39,247 nt of DNA, from assembly GCA_947303735.1 (NCBI GenBank), contig CAMYZD010000007.1:1-39247 (forward strand), written 5' to 3'. This DNA comes from an uncultured Bacteroidales bacterium. Its GTDB lineage: Bacteria > Bacteroidota > Bacteroidia > Bacteroidales > P3. Shown piece by piece: positions 1 to 8,317 of the stretch (position 1 is its first letter; each line of letters opens with the position of its first letter). The notes beneath the pieces were generated by a model. It was not told where the DNA came from. It saw only the letters and a list, made by a program, of their open reading frames with translations, and searched no databases. The position numbers were made by a program, and so were the translations under genes.

Positions 1-44
1 TTTCGTTTTCAATAGTCCATAGATGTAATAGTCGCATTAAGTAC

Positions 45-650
45 TTAGGTTTTCGTATAGGAGTTTTTTATCCAATTATCCAGAAAATGCATCTGTTCTT
101 CCGTGTGGAACCAGTGCTCACCGCCCTCCATGATGGTTAGGGAGGCTTGGTGTCTATTTGCAAAGTCGCAGATAGATTCTCTTGATATCAGATGGTCGTT
201 GCTCCCATAGAGAATCCGTGTCGGTACACGCCAGTGTATGGGATGATTTCGGACATAGCAAAGGTAATCCCACGACAGGTCTTCTCCGAACGGAGTATGA
301 ATAGTGCCCTTTGATTCCAATTCCTGTTCTGTGATTTTTGCCCACCTCATCATGTCGGAAATCAATTGCTCCATATCCACGATGGGGGAGATGAAGTAGG
401 CATTCTGAACCATATCGTCAATGCCTGCATGCATACTGAAGAATGCACCGATACTGTTGGCAATCAGGATAATATTGCCGTATTGCCTTTTCAACTCCTC
501 TACAGCTATTCTTATTTCCTTTCCTATCTCCCAAGGTGTGAAGGTCTGATAGTCTAAGCCAGTCACTGCGCAGTTGGGAAATAGCGGTTTGTAGTGCTCG
601 CACTCTGCTGCACTACCTCCTTTTCCGTGAATGTATAATATTGCAGTCAT
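45..650 (-). CDS. Small alpha/beta hydrolase family protein (YqiA/RBBP9-like)
   Basis: 201-aa ORF; N-terminal ILYIHGKGGSAAE, central ANSIGAFFS nucleophile-elbow-like motif, C-terminal GGEHWFHTEEQ with candidate catalytic His. Confidence 0.75.
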   Translation of the reverse strand: MTAILYIHGKGGSAAECEHYKPLFPNCAVTGLDYQTFTPWEIGKEIRIAVEELKRQYGNIILIANSIGAFFSMHAGIDDMVQNAYFISPIVDMEQLISDMMRWAKITEQELESKGTIHTPFGEDLSWDYLCYVRNHPIHWRVPTRILYGSNDHLISRESICDFANRHQASLTIMEGGEHWFHTEEQMHFLDNWIKNSYTKT

Positions 651-659
651 GGGGCTTGA

Positions 660-1082
660 TTAGTGTCCTTTATGCTTTTCTTTCCTGTTGGTGATGATTG
701 TCATGGCAATTGCCGCTTCGGCTAAGCCAAGGATAAAAAAGATGTTGCTCATGGTATTGAGTCCCCAAGCCCACCACTCCAATACGATCCACAGCATTAG
801 GAGTATTCCACAACCAAGGACGGCATAGGGGGCCATGGGGTGCCGTTTGAAGAGTAATAGGGCAGCTGCAATCTGGGGGAGTCCATTTACTGCCAACAGC
901 ACAAAGCCCGAAGGAATAAAGTTGTTGAAAAAGATGTCTTTCATAGGCATCTTGTCGCGTAGCATATCTAGTAGAGGCTCGCCACCCCATGAGGTTCCTG
1001 TGGGATCTGCCCACATCATTACGGCACCTGCTATGGCCCCGATGCCAACGAAGAGTGTCAATACTTTTAGTATCGTTTTCAT
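660..1082 (-). CDS. Hypothetical small integral membrane protein
   Basis: ORF 660..1169 trimmed to the internal ATG (MKTILKVLTLFVG...); the longer N-terminus would read through a repeat array. Several hydrophobic segments. Confidence 0.6.
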   Translation of the reverse strand: MKTILKVLTLFVGIGAIAGAVMMWADPTGTSWGGEPLLDMLRDKMPMKDIFFNNFIPSGFVLLAVNGLPQIAAALLLFKRHPMAPYAVLGCGILLMLWIVLEWWAWGLNTMSNIFFILGLAEAAIAMTIITNRKEKHKGH

Positions 1083-1111
1083 CTTTAGAGGACTTCTATA
1101 AATTGAATAAT

Positions 1112-1224
1112 ATGGAGTTAAAAAGGAAGTTAAATAGGGAGTTAAATTGGACAAATGCTTGGTCGTCAACAGTATTGTCCATTTTAACTTCCATTTTTAC
1201 TCCCACTTTTACTCCCAACTTTTG
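1112..1224. repeat. 12-bp-periodic imperfect inverted repeat (units near TTTTWACTYCCA) around a 20-nt spacer
   Basis: 1112-1154 (ATGGAGTTAAAAAGGAAGTTAAATAGGGAGTTAAATTGGACAA) pairs with the reverse complement of 1175-1217 at about 32/43 positions by hand count. Confidence 0.7.
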
Positions 1225-1242
1225 AATTAATAGAACACATCT

Positions 1243-1698
1243 TTATATTATGAAATTGATAATACCGAAAATTAGATGGCACACTGCAAAAGCCGAGGCA
1301 AACACGAGGGCGGGCAGGTTGTTGCGGTCGACAGAAAAAAGGATGAATGCTGCACAGGGAGGAACGGTCAGCAGGAGGATAATATAAGCTTGAGTGTTGC
1401 CTGTATAGTAGAACACCCAGCCGATGTAGTACAGGGCGATGCAGACAATCGTAGCGATGACGCACGGCGAGAGTCGCAGTGGAGGGCGATTCCGGTTGAC
1501 AATGAAACAGAGGCAAGCAATAGTTAGGTCTTGAAAGAAGGATGAAACCATATCGATTATTGGTGTGGACGACGCTGTCCTTAGTATGTCGTTTGGAGCA
1601 GGGATGGCAAACCAGATGAAGTTTGGAAGCATCACCAATAGAAATAGCACCAGTCCCCAAACTTCAAATCCAAATTGATAATGCTTAATCCTTCTCAT
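1243..1698 (-). CDS. Hypothetical membrane protein
   Basis: 151-aa ORF with about four hydrophobic segments; no recognised domain. Confidence 0.6.
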   Translation of the reverse strand: MRRIKHYQFGFEVWGLVLFLLVMLPNFIWFAIPAPNDILRTASSTPIIDMVSSFFQDLTIACLCFIVNRNRPPLRLSPCVIATIVCIALYYIGWVFYYTGNTQAYIILLLTVPPCAAFILFSVDRNNLPALVFASAFAVCHLIFGIINFII

Positions 1699-1765
1699 AA
1701 AGAGTGTTTTTGATTCGTGGAATAGTTGCTAGTGGTCTGTGGGATAAATGAGTATGCGTCATGGG

Positions 1766-2935
1766 TTATTGTTTAAGAGATGCTAGCTGCATTACCTTTA
1801 CGGGGCGGTCACCGCCGACCTCCAATTTGGGGCAGAGCGTTTCGACTCCTGTTGCCACAAAGCCGCATTTCTCCATCACACGGCCAGAAGCAGGATTGTC
1901 GGTGAAATAGTCGCCCCACAGGTGGGTGAAGCCTTTTTGGTAGAAACAATGGTCGACGACCTTTTGAAGGGCCTCGGAGCAGATGCCCTGATTCCAATAG
2001 GGACGGGCAACCCAGTAGCCTACCTCGCATTGGTCGTCGTCAATCGGCAGGTTGGAGGCGGTGGCGGGGAGGTAGCCGACACAGCCTATGACCTCATGGG
2101 TCTCGTTCAGCTCGATGGCCCAAGTGAAGTCGTTTAGGAAGCACTTGCGGATAACTTCGAGGCTTTCCTTAACGCTCTTGTGTGGCGGCCATCCGGCATG
2201 GGGGCCCACTTCGGGGTCGCTGGCATATTTATATAACATGTCGGCATCGCTTTCCATCCATGGGCGTAGCAGCAGCCTTTCGGTCGGCATGACCAGTTTT
2301 GCTTTTTCAGCAAAGGGTGGCAGCTGTCCCTCGTTGAATGCTTTTACTTTCTTGGAGAAGGTTTTGTCGTAGTCATCAAAGGCTGTGGGGTTTTGATCGG
2401 CGACAAAGTATCCGTTGGGAGGACAATAGGTGCCTTCGCGTTCGCCCCAATAGCAGGGGATGAGTTCTTGCGCGAGGAAGTAGGGCACGTCGGCATCTCT
2501 AGGCTCGGCATGGTAGTGGATGTGAAGCTTGCTGGCGAGGTCGAATCCGGCATGACGGTAGAAGTCGATGTTGCCCTCCATGCAGAGTAACCCGATGCCC
2601 ATCTCCTTGGCCTTGGTAAGAGCATAATTGAGCAATTTCAATCCGTACCCCTTGCGCTTATAGTCGGGGTGGATGCTGATGGGACCGAAGGTCCAGGAAG
2701 GAAATACTGTCCCGTCGTCGAGGGTAATCTCGGCTTTCGAGAACATCACATGGCCGATGATCATGCCGTCCTCCTCCAACACTAGGTCCAGCTCGGGGAT
2801 GAAGTCGGGGTTGCTGCGGTATTGGTTGAGTACATAGTGCTCGGTGCATCCTGGACGGTAGACGTTCCAGAATGCTTCGCGTGTGAGGTTCTCGACCTCT
2901 CGGTATTGTGTAGGTTGCTCTAGTTTGATTGTCAT
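1766..2935 (-). CDS. Tandem GNAT acetyltransferase (N-terminal GNAT plus C-terminal RimJ/RimL-like GNAT)
   Basis: Two GNAT signatures: FGPISIHPDYKRKGYGLKLLNYAL and PTERLLLRPW...VGYWVARPYWNQGICSEALQ...NPASGRVMEKCGF. Confidence 0.85.
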   Translation of the reverse strand: MTIKLEQPTQYREVENLTREAFWNVYRPGCTEHYVLNQYRSNPDFIPELDLVLEEDGMIIGHVMFSKAEITLDDGTVFPSWTFGPISIHPDYKRKGYGLKLLNYALTKAKEMGIGLLCMEGNIDFYRHAGFDLASKLHIHYHAEPRDADVPYFLAQELIPCYWGEREGTYCPPNGYFVADQNPTAFDDYDKTFSKKVKAFNEGQLPPFAEKAKLVMPTERLLLRPWMESDADMLYKYASDPEVGPHAGWPPHKSVKESLEVIRKCFLNDFTWAIELNETHEVIGCVGYLPATASNLPIDDDQCEVGYWVARPYWNQGICSEALQKVVDHCFYQKGFTHLWGDYFTDNPASGRVMEKCGFVATGVETLCPKLEVGGDRPVKVMQLASLKQ

Positions 2936-2989
2936 AGTTTTGTGTATTAGTATGTATGATAGCTATCTTGTTGGTACTTTTTGAAAATG

Positions 2990-3021
2990 CAAAGATACGG
3001 CTTTTACTTCATTCTGACAAA
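2990..3021 (-). promoter_or_regulatory. Bacteroidota-type promoter upstream of the GNAT gene
   Basis: On the minus strand: TTTG (3018-3021), 20-nt spacer, TATCTTTG (2990-2997), matching TTTG/TAnnTTTG. Confidence 0.65.
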
Positions 3022-3108
3022 AGAAATGAGGCATTTTGTCAGTTTTTTTGTGAAGCGTTTTCATGTCATTCGCTAATGAACTTCTATTTTTATATTTGTA
3101 GCCATACA

Positions 3109-3147
3109 AAAAAAGAGTCTGTCATCAAGAATGACAGACTCTTTTTT
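3109..3147. terminator. Bidirectional intrinsic terminator, probably for the C1 peptidase gene
   Basis: Perfect 17-bp stem AAAAAAGAGTCTGTCAT / ATGACAGACTCTTTTTT with 5-nt loop; T-run on both strands. Confidence 0.85.
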
Positions 3148-3220
3148 GATTGAATTAATGTGTTTGTATGTTAATCAATTATCATATTTGCACATTAATA
3201 TAGTAATAGATTCAGGCAAC

Positions 3221-4444
3221 TTACTTGATGCCGAGTTTCTTCTTGATGTCCTTGGGGAGGGCGTCCTTGTGGACGATGATATTCATGGTCTTGTAGCGGA
3301 CGAAGGCTTTGGAGGCGTAGAACATGCCGTGATAGTCGCCGTAGTCGCCCCAGCTGTTCTTGACCATGTAATACTCGTTACCCATCTGGTCTTTGGCAGT
3401 GCCGTATATGAGCATGCCGTGGTCGTCGGTGGTCTCACGGTTGTCGTAAGCCATTTGGCGCTCCTGCTGGGTGACCCAACGCTGGGGCGTGGGGTGCTTG
3501 GCGGCTTCGTCCTGGATGTCTTTGGCCTTCATGCCGGTCCAGTGGGCCATGTCGCTACCCATGGTGGCAGTCACAGTGGTGGCGGGAAGCACGCAGAAAC
3601 CCTTGCGGGTGCCCATGCGGAAGCCCTGCTCGCTCACGTCGGCGCCCCAGGCAACGGTGTAGCCGTTGGCAATGGCGTTGTCGAAAATCTGCATCATCTC
3701 GTCGAGAGGCACATTGTAGCACTGGGCGTGACGCCAGTTGTCCTGAATCTCGAGGGGGAACTTCTCGTAGAAGGGATGGTGTGTGTAGGAGGTGATGCTC
3801 ACATAGTCGTCGGGGTTGAGGCCGAGGCTCTCGTAGAAGCTCTTTGGGGTGTACTGCTTGCCGTTGTAGGTGAACTTCTCGGGCATCTGACCCAGATAGA
3901 TGGCGTGGGCGGCACGGATGGCCTTCATGCAAAGGAGCTGGCCGTCCTTGTCGGTCTGGAGTTTTTTCAGTTTGTCGCTTTTGGCGATGGCGGCGACCAT
4001 GGCGTCGGTGACAGCGCTGAGCTCGGTGTGGTCGCTGAGGGTGTCGCCGTATTCAACACCGGGGCGCATCTCGGATTCGGGGATAAGGCCGAAGGTCTTC
4101 ATGCCGTAGATGACATCGTAGAACGAGCCGCCCTGAGAGAAGCTGACGTCGCCGCTGGTGCGGATGGCAGCCATGGCGCGGTCGTTGTAGGTGTTCTCCA
4201 CAATGTACATCTCGCTAAAGTCGTAGGTGCCTTTGTTCATGCGTAGCAGCTCGGCTTCGATGAAGGCAAGGCCGCTGTAGCACCAACAGGTGCCGGCACG
4301 GTGCTGGTTCTTGACGGAGGTGACGGGCAGTTCCTTCACAACAGTGAATTTGTAGCCTTCGTCCTCTTTCTCTTTCTGTTCGGTCTGTGCAAAAACAGTG
4401 GTGCACATGGCGATAACGCCGAGGAATAGGAATACTTTTTTCAT
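3221..4444 (-). CDS. Secreted C1-family cysteine peptidase (aminopeptidase C / bleomycin hydrolase-like)
   Basis: Signal peptide MKKVFLFLGVIAMCTTVFAQ; active-site context HRAGTCWCYSGLAFIEAELLR; late DDHGMLIYG...YYMVKNSWG motif. Confidence 0.88.
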   Translation of the reverse strand: MKKVFLFLGVIAMCTTVFAQTEQKEKEDEGYKFTVVKELPVTSVKNQHRAGTCWCYSGLAFIEAELLRMNKGTYDFSEMYIVENTYNDRAMAAIRTSGDVSFSQGGSFYDVIYGMKTFGLIPESEMRPGVEYGDTLSDHTELSAVTDAMVAAIAKSDKLKKLQTDKDGQLLCMKAIRAAHAIYLGQMPEKFTYNGKQYTPKSFYESLGLNPDDYVSITSYTHHPFYEKFPLEIQDNWRHAQCYNVPLDEMMQIFDNAIANGYTVAWGADVSEQGFRMGTRKGFCVLPATTVTATMGSDMAHWTGMKAKDIQDEAAKHPTPQRWVTQQERQMAYDNRETTDDHGMLIYGTAKDQMGNEYYMVKNSWGDYGDYHGMFYASKAFVRYKTMNIIVHKDALPKDIKKKLGIK

Positions 4445-4490
4445 TTGTAAATGGATAATTTAGTATTGTGTTTGTATTTAAATCGCGCTG

Positions 4491-4498
4491 CAAAATTA
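4491..4498 (-). promoter_or_regulatory. Candidate -7 element of the C1 peptidase promoter
   Basis: TAATTTTG on the minus strand about 47 nt upstream of the start codon; no clear -33 element. Confidence 0.4.
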
Positions 4499-4592
4499 CG
4501 ATTTTTTTCCCACATATCAGATATATGTGGAAATAAAAAACAAATAACTATTGGCAACTATACTATTTATTGCAGAAAACCGTTATGATGGA

Positions 4593-5177
4593 ATGAAAAA
4601 AGAAAGACGCAAAACCGTTGAAACTATACCCGAAATAGAAGGGTATAATATCGAGTTGAGAACAATCGGTATGCTCAAGGCAAATATTGTTGCCATAGTG
4701 GTGATGGCACTACTTGGAGTGTTGGGTTTGATGGCCATGTATGCCATCTGGGGTGATTTCTCTTTGGGTAATCCATGGAACGGCATGCTGTTTATCATAG
4801 GTTTCTGGGTAGGCGTTGCCGTGCATGAACTGATACATGGCTTTACTTGGATGTGGGTGACCCACAGCAGTTTCAGCCATCTGCGCTTCGGGTTGCTGCG
4901 CGGAGGGGTCTATTGCCACATTGATGTGCCGATGAGCAAACGTAAATATGTGGTGGGGGCCTTGATGCCCCTGCTTCTGTTGGGCATAGTGCCCTTCTTG
5001 CTGTCGTTTGCCACACACAGCCTTTGGCTGATGCTGTTTGGAGTCATCTTTATCGGCTGCGCCATGGGCGATGTGCTGATAGTGTGGGCAATCCGCCACG
5101 AACCGGCCGGTACCCTCGTTTACGACCACCCCACCGAGCCGGGCTGTTTGGTGTATCGCCCTAAACCGAATGCGTGA
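4593..5177 (+). CDS. DUF3267-like membrane protein with HExxH motif
   Basis: ORF 4551..5177 (TTG start) with internal ATG at 4593; VAVHELIHGFTWMW motif and several hydrophobic helices. Confidence 0.75.
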   Translation: MKKERRKTVETIPEIEGYNIELRTIGMLKANIVAIVVMALLGVLGLMAMYAIWGDFSLGNPWNGMLFIIGFWVGVAVHELIHGFTWMWVTHSSFSHLRFGLLRGGVYCHIDVPMSKRKYVVGALMPLLLLGIVPFLLSFATHSLWLMLFGVIFIGCAMGDVLIVWAIRHEPAGTLVYDHPTEPGCLVYRPKPNA

Positions 5178-5244
5178 GATGCCTTCTCGCAGCAATCAGT
5201 ATCTATCTCAGTGTAGACCAAACATTAGACGTTGATTTTTTTTC

Positions 5245-5273
5245 TTGTATGTTGAAAAAAATGTGTATCTTTG
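5245..5273 (+). promoter_or_regulatory. Bacteroidota-type promoter upstream of small ORF and lipoprotein gene
   Basis: TTG at 5245-5247, 18-nt spacer, TATCTTTG at 5266-5273. Confidence 0.6.
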
Positions 5274-5523
5274 CAAACGGAAAAAACAAACATACATGAG
5301 ACGTATTAGGCTGAATTACAGCATTTTGCCCCCCCCCTCTCTCCCTACACGCCGAGTTGCTGAGGTGCAGTGGGTGTTGCCCTGTCTCAATTCCTATATT
5401 AATTACACTTTCTTTATGCCTTGTGCCTTGCGGGTAGCCGCAGGGCTGAGTCTGTTTTTGATTGGTGTCAACTTGTAATTAACCCATATATTAACAAAAA
5501 GTATCAGCAAAAAAGTAATTGCC

Positions 5524-5700
5524 ATGATTGAAAAAAGAAAGAAGGAGTACGACGCTCCGATGGTAGAACTGATTGAGGCTCGTGTCGAGAAGGGCTTCCA
5601 GACGAGTGGTGTAGCCGACGGCTCTAAAACCGGCTCCACCACAGAAGGACTTACTGATAGCGACCACAACTACGGCAACGGCCTGTTCCAGTTCACTTGA
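5524..5700 (+). CDS. Small protein (58 aa) upstream of fimbrillin/BspA-like lipoprotein
   Basis: Read by eye; below the track length cut-off: MIEKRKKEYDAPMVELIEARVEKGFQTSGVADGSKTGSTTEGLTDSDHNYGNGLFQFT*, ending 25 nt before the lipoprotein start. Confidence 0.65.
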   Translation: MIEKRKKEYDAPMVELIEARVEKGFQTSGVADGSKTGSTTEGLTDSDHNYGNGLFQFT

Positions 5701-5725
5701 TGTATCACCATTAAAGAATAGTAAG

Positions 5726-7264
5726 ATGAGAAGTAATCTAAAGACTTTTGCAACACTGTTTGCCCTGGTGGGACTTGTGAGTTTTACCTCATGTAAGAAA
5801 GAAGAAAAGGCACAGGCGACTTTCACTGCCACGATGGAGAACTGCTCCGACATCCACAACGCCAAGACTGTGCTCAACGGCACCGCGTTGGAGTGGGTGT
5901 CTGGCGACCAGGTGAAGATTTTCTCCGACGGCGCTGCTGCCGTGTTCACTGCCACGCCGCAAAGCGATGCCACTACCGCCATCTTCACCACCACCGACCC
6001 CATTTTTGATGCCGAAGAGCATACTGGCTTCATAGCCTACTATCCTGCCGGCGCAGCTGACAGCCCAAACAGCGTCACCATCCCCGCCACTCAGCAGAGT
6101 GTCGACGGTTCGCTGCGGGGCTTCCCGATGCACGCCTACTCTACCTCCAACACGCTGGAGTTTACCAACCTCTGCGGTGTGCTGAAACTGCACCTGCAGA
6201 AGACCGGCGTTACGGTCACCTCCATCGCCCTGACCACCGACCAGACCATCAACGGCACCTATCAGGTGGACAACTACAACAGCACTGAGACTGCCACGCT
6301 GAACACCACCTCGGTGACCAACGGCACCACCACCACCACTATGGTCTGCAACCAGAGCATCAACGATGCGCACGACTTCTACTTCTACCTCCCCGCAGGC
6401 ACCTACAGCGGACTGACCTTGGTCATTACCGCCTCGGATGGCTCGATGTGCACACTTGGCCCTGCACCTCAAGGCAACACTGTTGTGATTGAACGTAGCA
6501 AGTACAGCACCATCACCCTGACAGACATGAACTTTGAGGCACCCGTCACGGAAGCCAACCCGCTCACCTTTGAGGCTCGCCGGGCCAACTCCCGAATCTC
6601 CTTTAGCAGCCCTTCTGCTATCGGTGCCACAATGCAGTACAGCACCGACGGTGGTGCCTCATGGCAAAATTATACCAATGGTACCACTATCACTCTGCCC
6701 AATGTTGGCGACAAGGTTTCTTTCCGAGCCGCCTCCACCAACCCTACCTTGGCCAGTGGTACTACTACTAGTGGATTCAGTCTTATTACTAATAGTAAAT
6801 TCAGTGTTAATGACGAATGCTTCCTTTATGGCAACATCATGAGTTTGCTTGATGGCACTAATTATGAGACAGCCACAACGTTGACAGAAAGCTATACATT
6901 TGCTGGTCTGTTCCAGGACGCATCCTCGCTTCATAGCCATCCAACAAAACCTCTGCTCCTCCCTGCTACGACTCTTGCGGACAATTGCTATCGAGAGATG
7001 TTCTCCGGTTGCAACAGCCTCACGACAGCCCCGGTCCTGCCAGCCACGAGCCTGACTGACAATTGCTATTACAGAATGTTCTACGCTTGCAGAAACTTGA
7101 ACAGCATAACATGCTATGCAACCTCTGGCATTAACACTGATAACAGTACTTCTAACTGGCTTAGGAATGTGGCCTCATCGGGCACGTTATACAAGGCTGC
7201 CAGTGCCTCATGGCCGACGGGCAACAATGGTGTCCCCTCTGGTTGGACGGCAGTAAATCTATAA
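5726..7264 (+). CDS. Surface lipoprotein with fimbrillin-like N-terminal region and BspA-like repeat C-terminus
   Basis: Lipobox FTSC; fimbrillin-like region; two repeats LPATTLADNCYREMFSGCNSLTTAP / LPATSLTDNCYYRMFYACRNLN, then a GTLYKAASASWPTGNNGVPSGWTAVNL ending. Confidence 0.8.
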   Translation: MRSNLKTFATLFALVGLVSFTSCKKEEKAQATFTATMENCSDIHNAKTVLNGTALEWVSGDQVKIFSDGAAAVFTATPQSDATTAIFTTTDPIFDAEEHTGFIAYYPAGAADSPNSVTIPATQQSVDGSLRGFPMHAYSTSNTLEFTNLCGVLKLHLQKTGVTVTSIALTTDQTINGTYQVDNYNSTETATLNTTSVTNGTTTTTMVCNQSINDAHDFYFYLPAGTYSGLTLVITASDGSMCTLGPAPQGNTVVIERSKYSTITLTDMNFEAPVTEANPLTFEARRANSRISFSSPSAIGATMQYSTDGGASWQNYTNGTTITLPNVGDKVSFRAASTNPTLASGTTTSGFSLITNSKFSVNDECFLYGNIMSLLDGTNYETATTLTESYTFAGLFQDASSLHSHPTKPLLLPATTLADNCYREMFSGCNSLTTAPVLPATSLTDNCYYRMFYACRNLNSITCYATSGINTDNSTSNWLRNVASSGTLYKAASASWPTGNNGVPSGWTAVNL

Positions 7265-7300
7265 TAAGCCACACCACTCGCCAGACCATCGAGTCGGAGA

Positions 7301-7333
7301 AAAAGAGGATGCCACCCCTGGCATCCTCTTTTA
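7301..7333 (+). terminator. Intrinsic terminator after the surface lipoprotein gene
   Basis: 14-bp perfect stem AAAAGAGGATGCCA / TGGCATCCTCTTTT with 4-nt loop and T-run. Confidence 0.85.
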
Positions 7334-7440
7334 TTATGCAGATATACGAGCAGACTTTACTCCTTTTCAAGGGCGTAATGGGGTTCTATTGTAACCGAAA
7401 TAGAGAGTGGTCAGTGTGGTGACAACGAAAACACTCTACC

Positions 7441-7469
7441 ATTTAGCGTCCCGAATAGGGACGCTAAAT
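7441..7469. repeat. Perfect 12-bp inverted repeat without U-tract
   Basis: ATTTAGCGTCCC - GAATA - GGGACGCTAAAT in the gap between convergent genes. Confidence 0.8.
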
Positions 7470-7544
7470 GAGATAGGTCGGCAAGCATCAGGCATACATT
7501 ATCTTAGAGAGGCTTTGGTTTCCAGAAACGGATGTGTCGAAGGC

Positions 7545-7826
7545 CTATCGGACTATCTCGGAGGTGAGTTGTTTGTCGAGCAGGGCGGTGTGCATGGGCA
7601 GGAGTGTCTCATAGTCGCCGTGTTTGACAGTGCATTTGCCATGGCAGTGGACCAGGATGGCGCACTGTTCAGCTTGGGAGGAGCTGATGCGGCAGATGTC
7701 GACAAGAGCTTTAATGACATAGTCGAATGTATGTACGTCGTCGTTGTGGAGTACCAGACTGCAGCCAGAGTCTTCCAGCACTGCGGCATCGTCTTGTCCT
7801 TGGGGAGATATCTGGGGCTTTTCCAT
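7545..7826 (-). CDS. clpS: ATP-dependent Clp protease adaptor ClpS
   Basis: 93-aa ORF with SLVLHNDDVHTFDYVIKALVDIC and HCHGKCTVKHGDYE motifs. Confidence 0.88.
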   Translation of the reverse strand: MEKPQISPQGQDDAAVLEDSGCSLVLHNDDVHTFDYVIKALVDICRISSSQAEQCAILVHCHGKCTVKHGDYETLLPMHTALLDKQLTSEIVR

Positions 7827-7832
7827 GGCTTT

Positions 7833-8303
7833 TTATTGATTAAGCAGCACTGCGGCATGTGCGCTGATGCCTTCTTCGCGGCCTTCGAATCCTAGGTGTT
7901 CGGTAGTGGTGGCCTTTACGGACACTTGTTTGACATTGATGCCAAGCGTGTCGGCAATGGTCTGGCGCATGGCTGGTATGTGGGGGGCAATCTTAGGCTG
8001 CTGAGCCACAACGATGCTGTCGATGTTGGCAATGGTGTAACCTTCGCGTTGCAACAGTTCGCCACAGCGGTGGAGCAGTATTTTGCTGTCAATTCCTTTG
8101 TACTGAGGGTCTTTATCGGGGAAGTGCTTGCCAATGTCGCCGAGGGCGGCAGCGCCTAGCAAGGCGTCGCAGATGGCATGGATGAGCACGTCGGCATCGC
8201 TATGTCCGAGAAGTCCGAGGTGGTGGGGAATAAGGACTCCTCCCAGCCACAATGGGCGGTCGGGAGTCAATTGGTGTACATCGTAGCCTATTCCTATGTG
8301 CAT
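7833..8303 (-). CDS. ispF: 2-C-methyl-D-erythritol 2,4-cyclodiphosphate synthase
   Basis: [71 protein letters not shown]. Confidence 0.97.
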   Translation of the reverse strand: MHIGIGYDVHQLTPDRPLWLGGVLIPHHLGLLGHSDADVLIHAICDALLGAAALGDIGKHFPDKDPQYKGIDSKILLHRCGELLQREGYTIANIDSIVVAQQPKIAPHIPAMRQTIADTLGINVKQVSVKATTTEHLGFEGREEGISAHAAVLLNQ

Positions 8304-8317
8304 GAGAGAGTGAGTGT

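Noticed and set aside
1184-1660. 158-aa minus-strand ORF overlapping 1243-1698
   Set aside because: Different frame of the same region; ends in a SKVGSKSGSKNGS tail created by the 12-bp repeat; the hydrophobic ORF 1243-1698 is the better candidate.
3131-4246. 371-aa plus-strand ORF opposite the C1 peptidase
   Set aside because: Gly/Val/His-rich low-complexity translation fully antisense to a gene with clear family motifs; artefact of codon bias.
5245-5478. Possible 77-aa (or 60-aa from ATG 5296) protein across the C9 tract
   Set aside because: Non-ATG start overlaps the promoter; translation looks like a leader rather than a known protein. Kept only as a possible regulatory upstream ORF.
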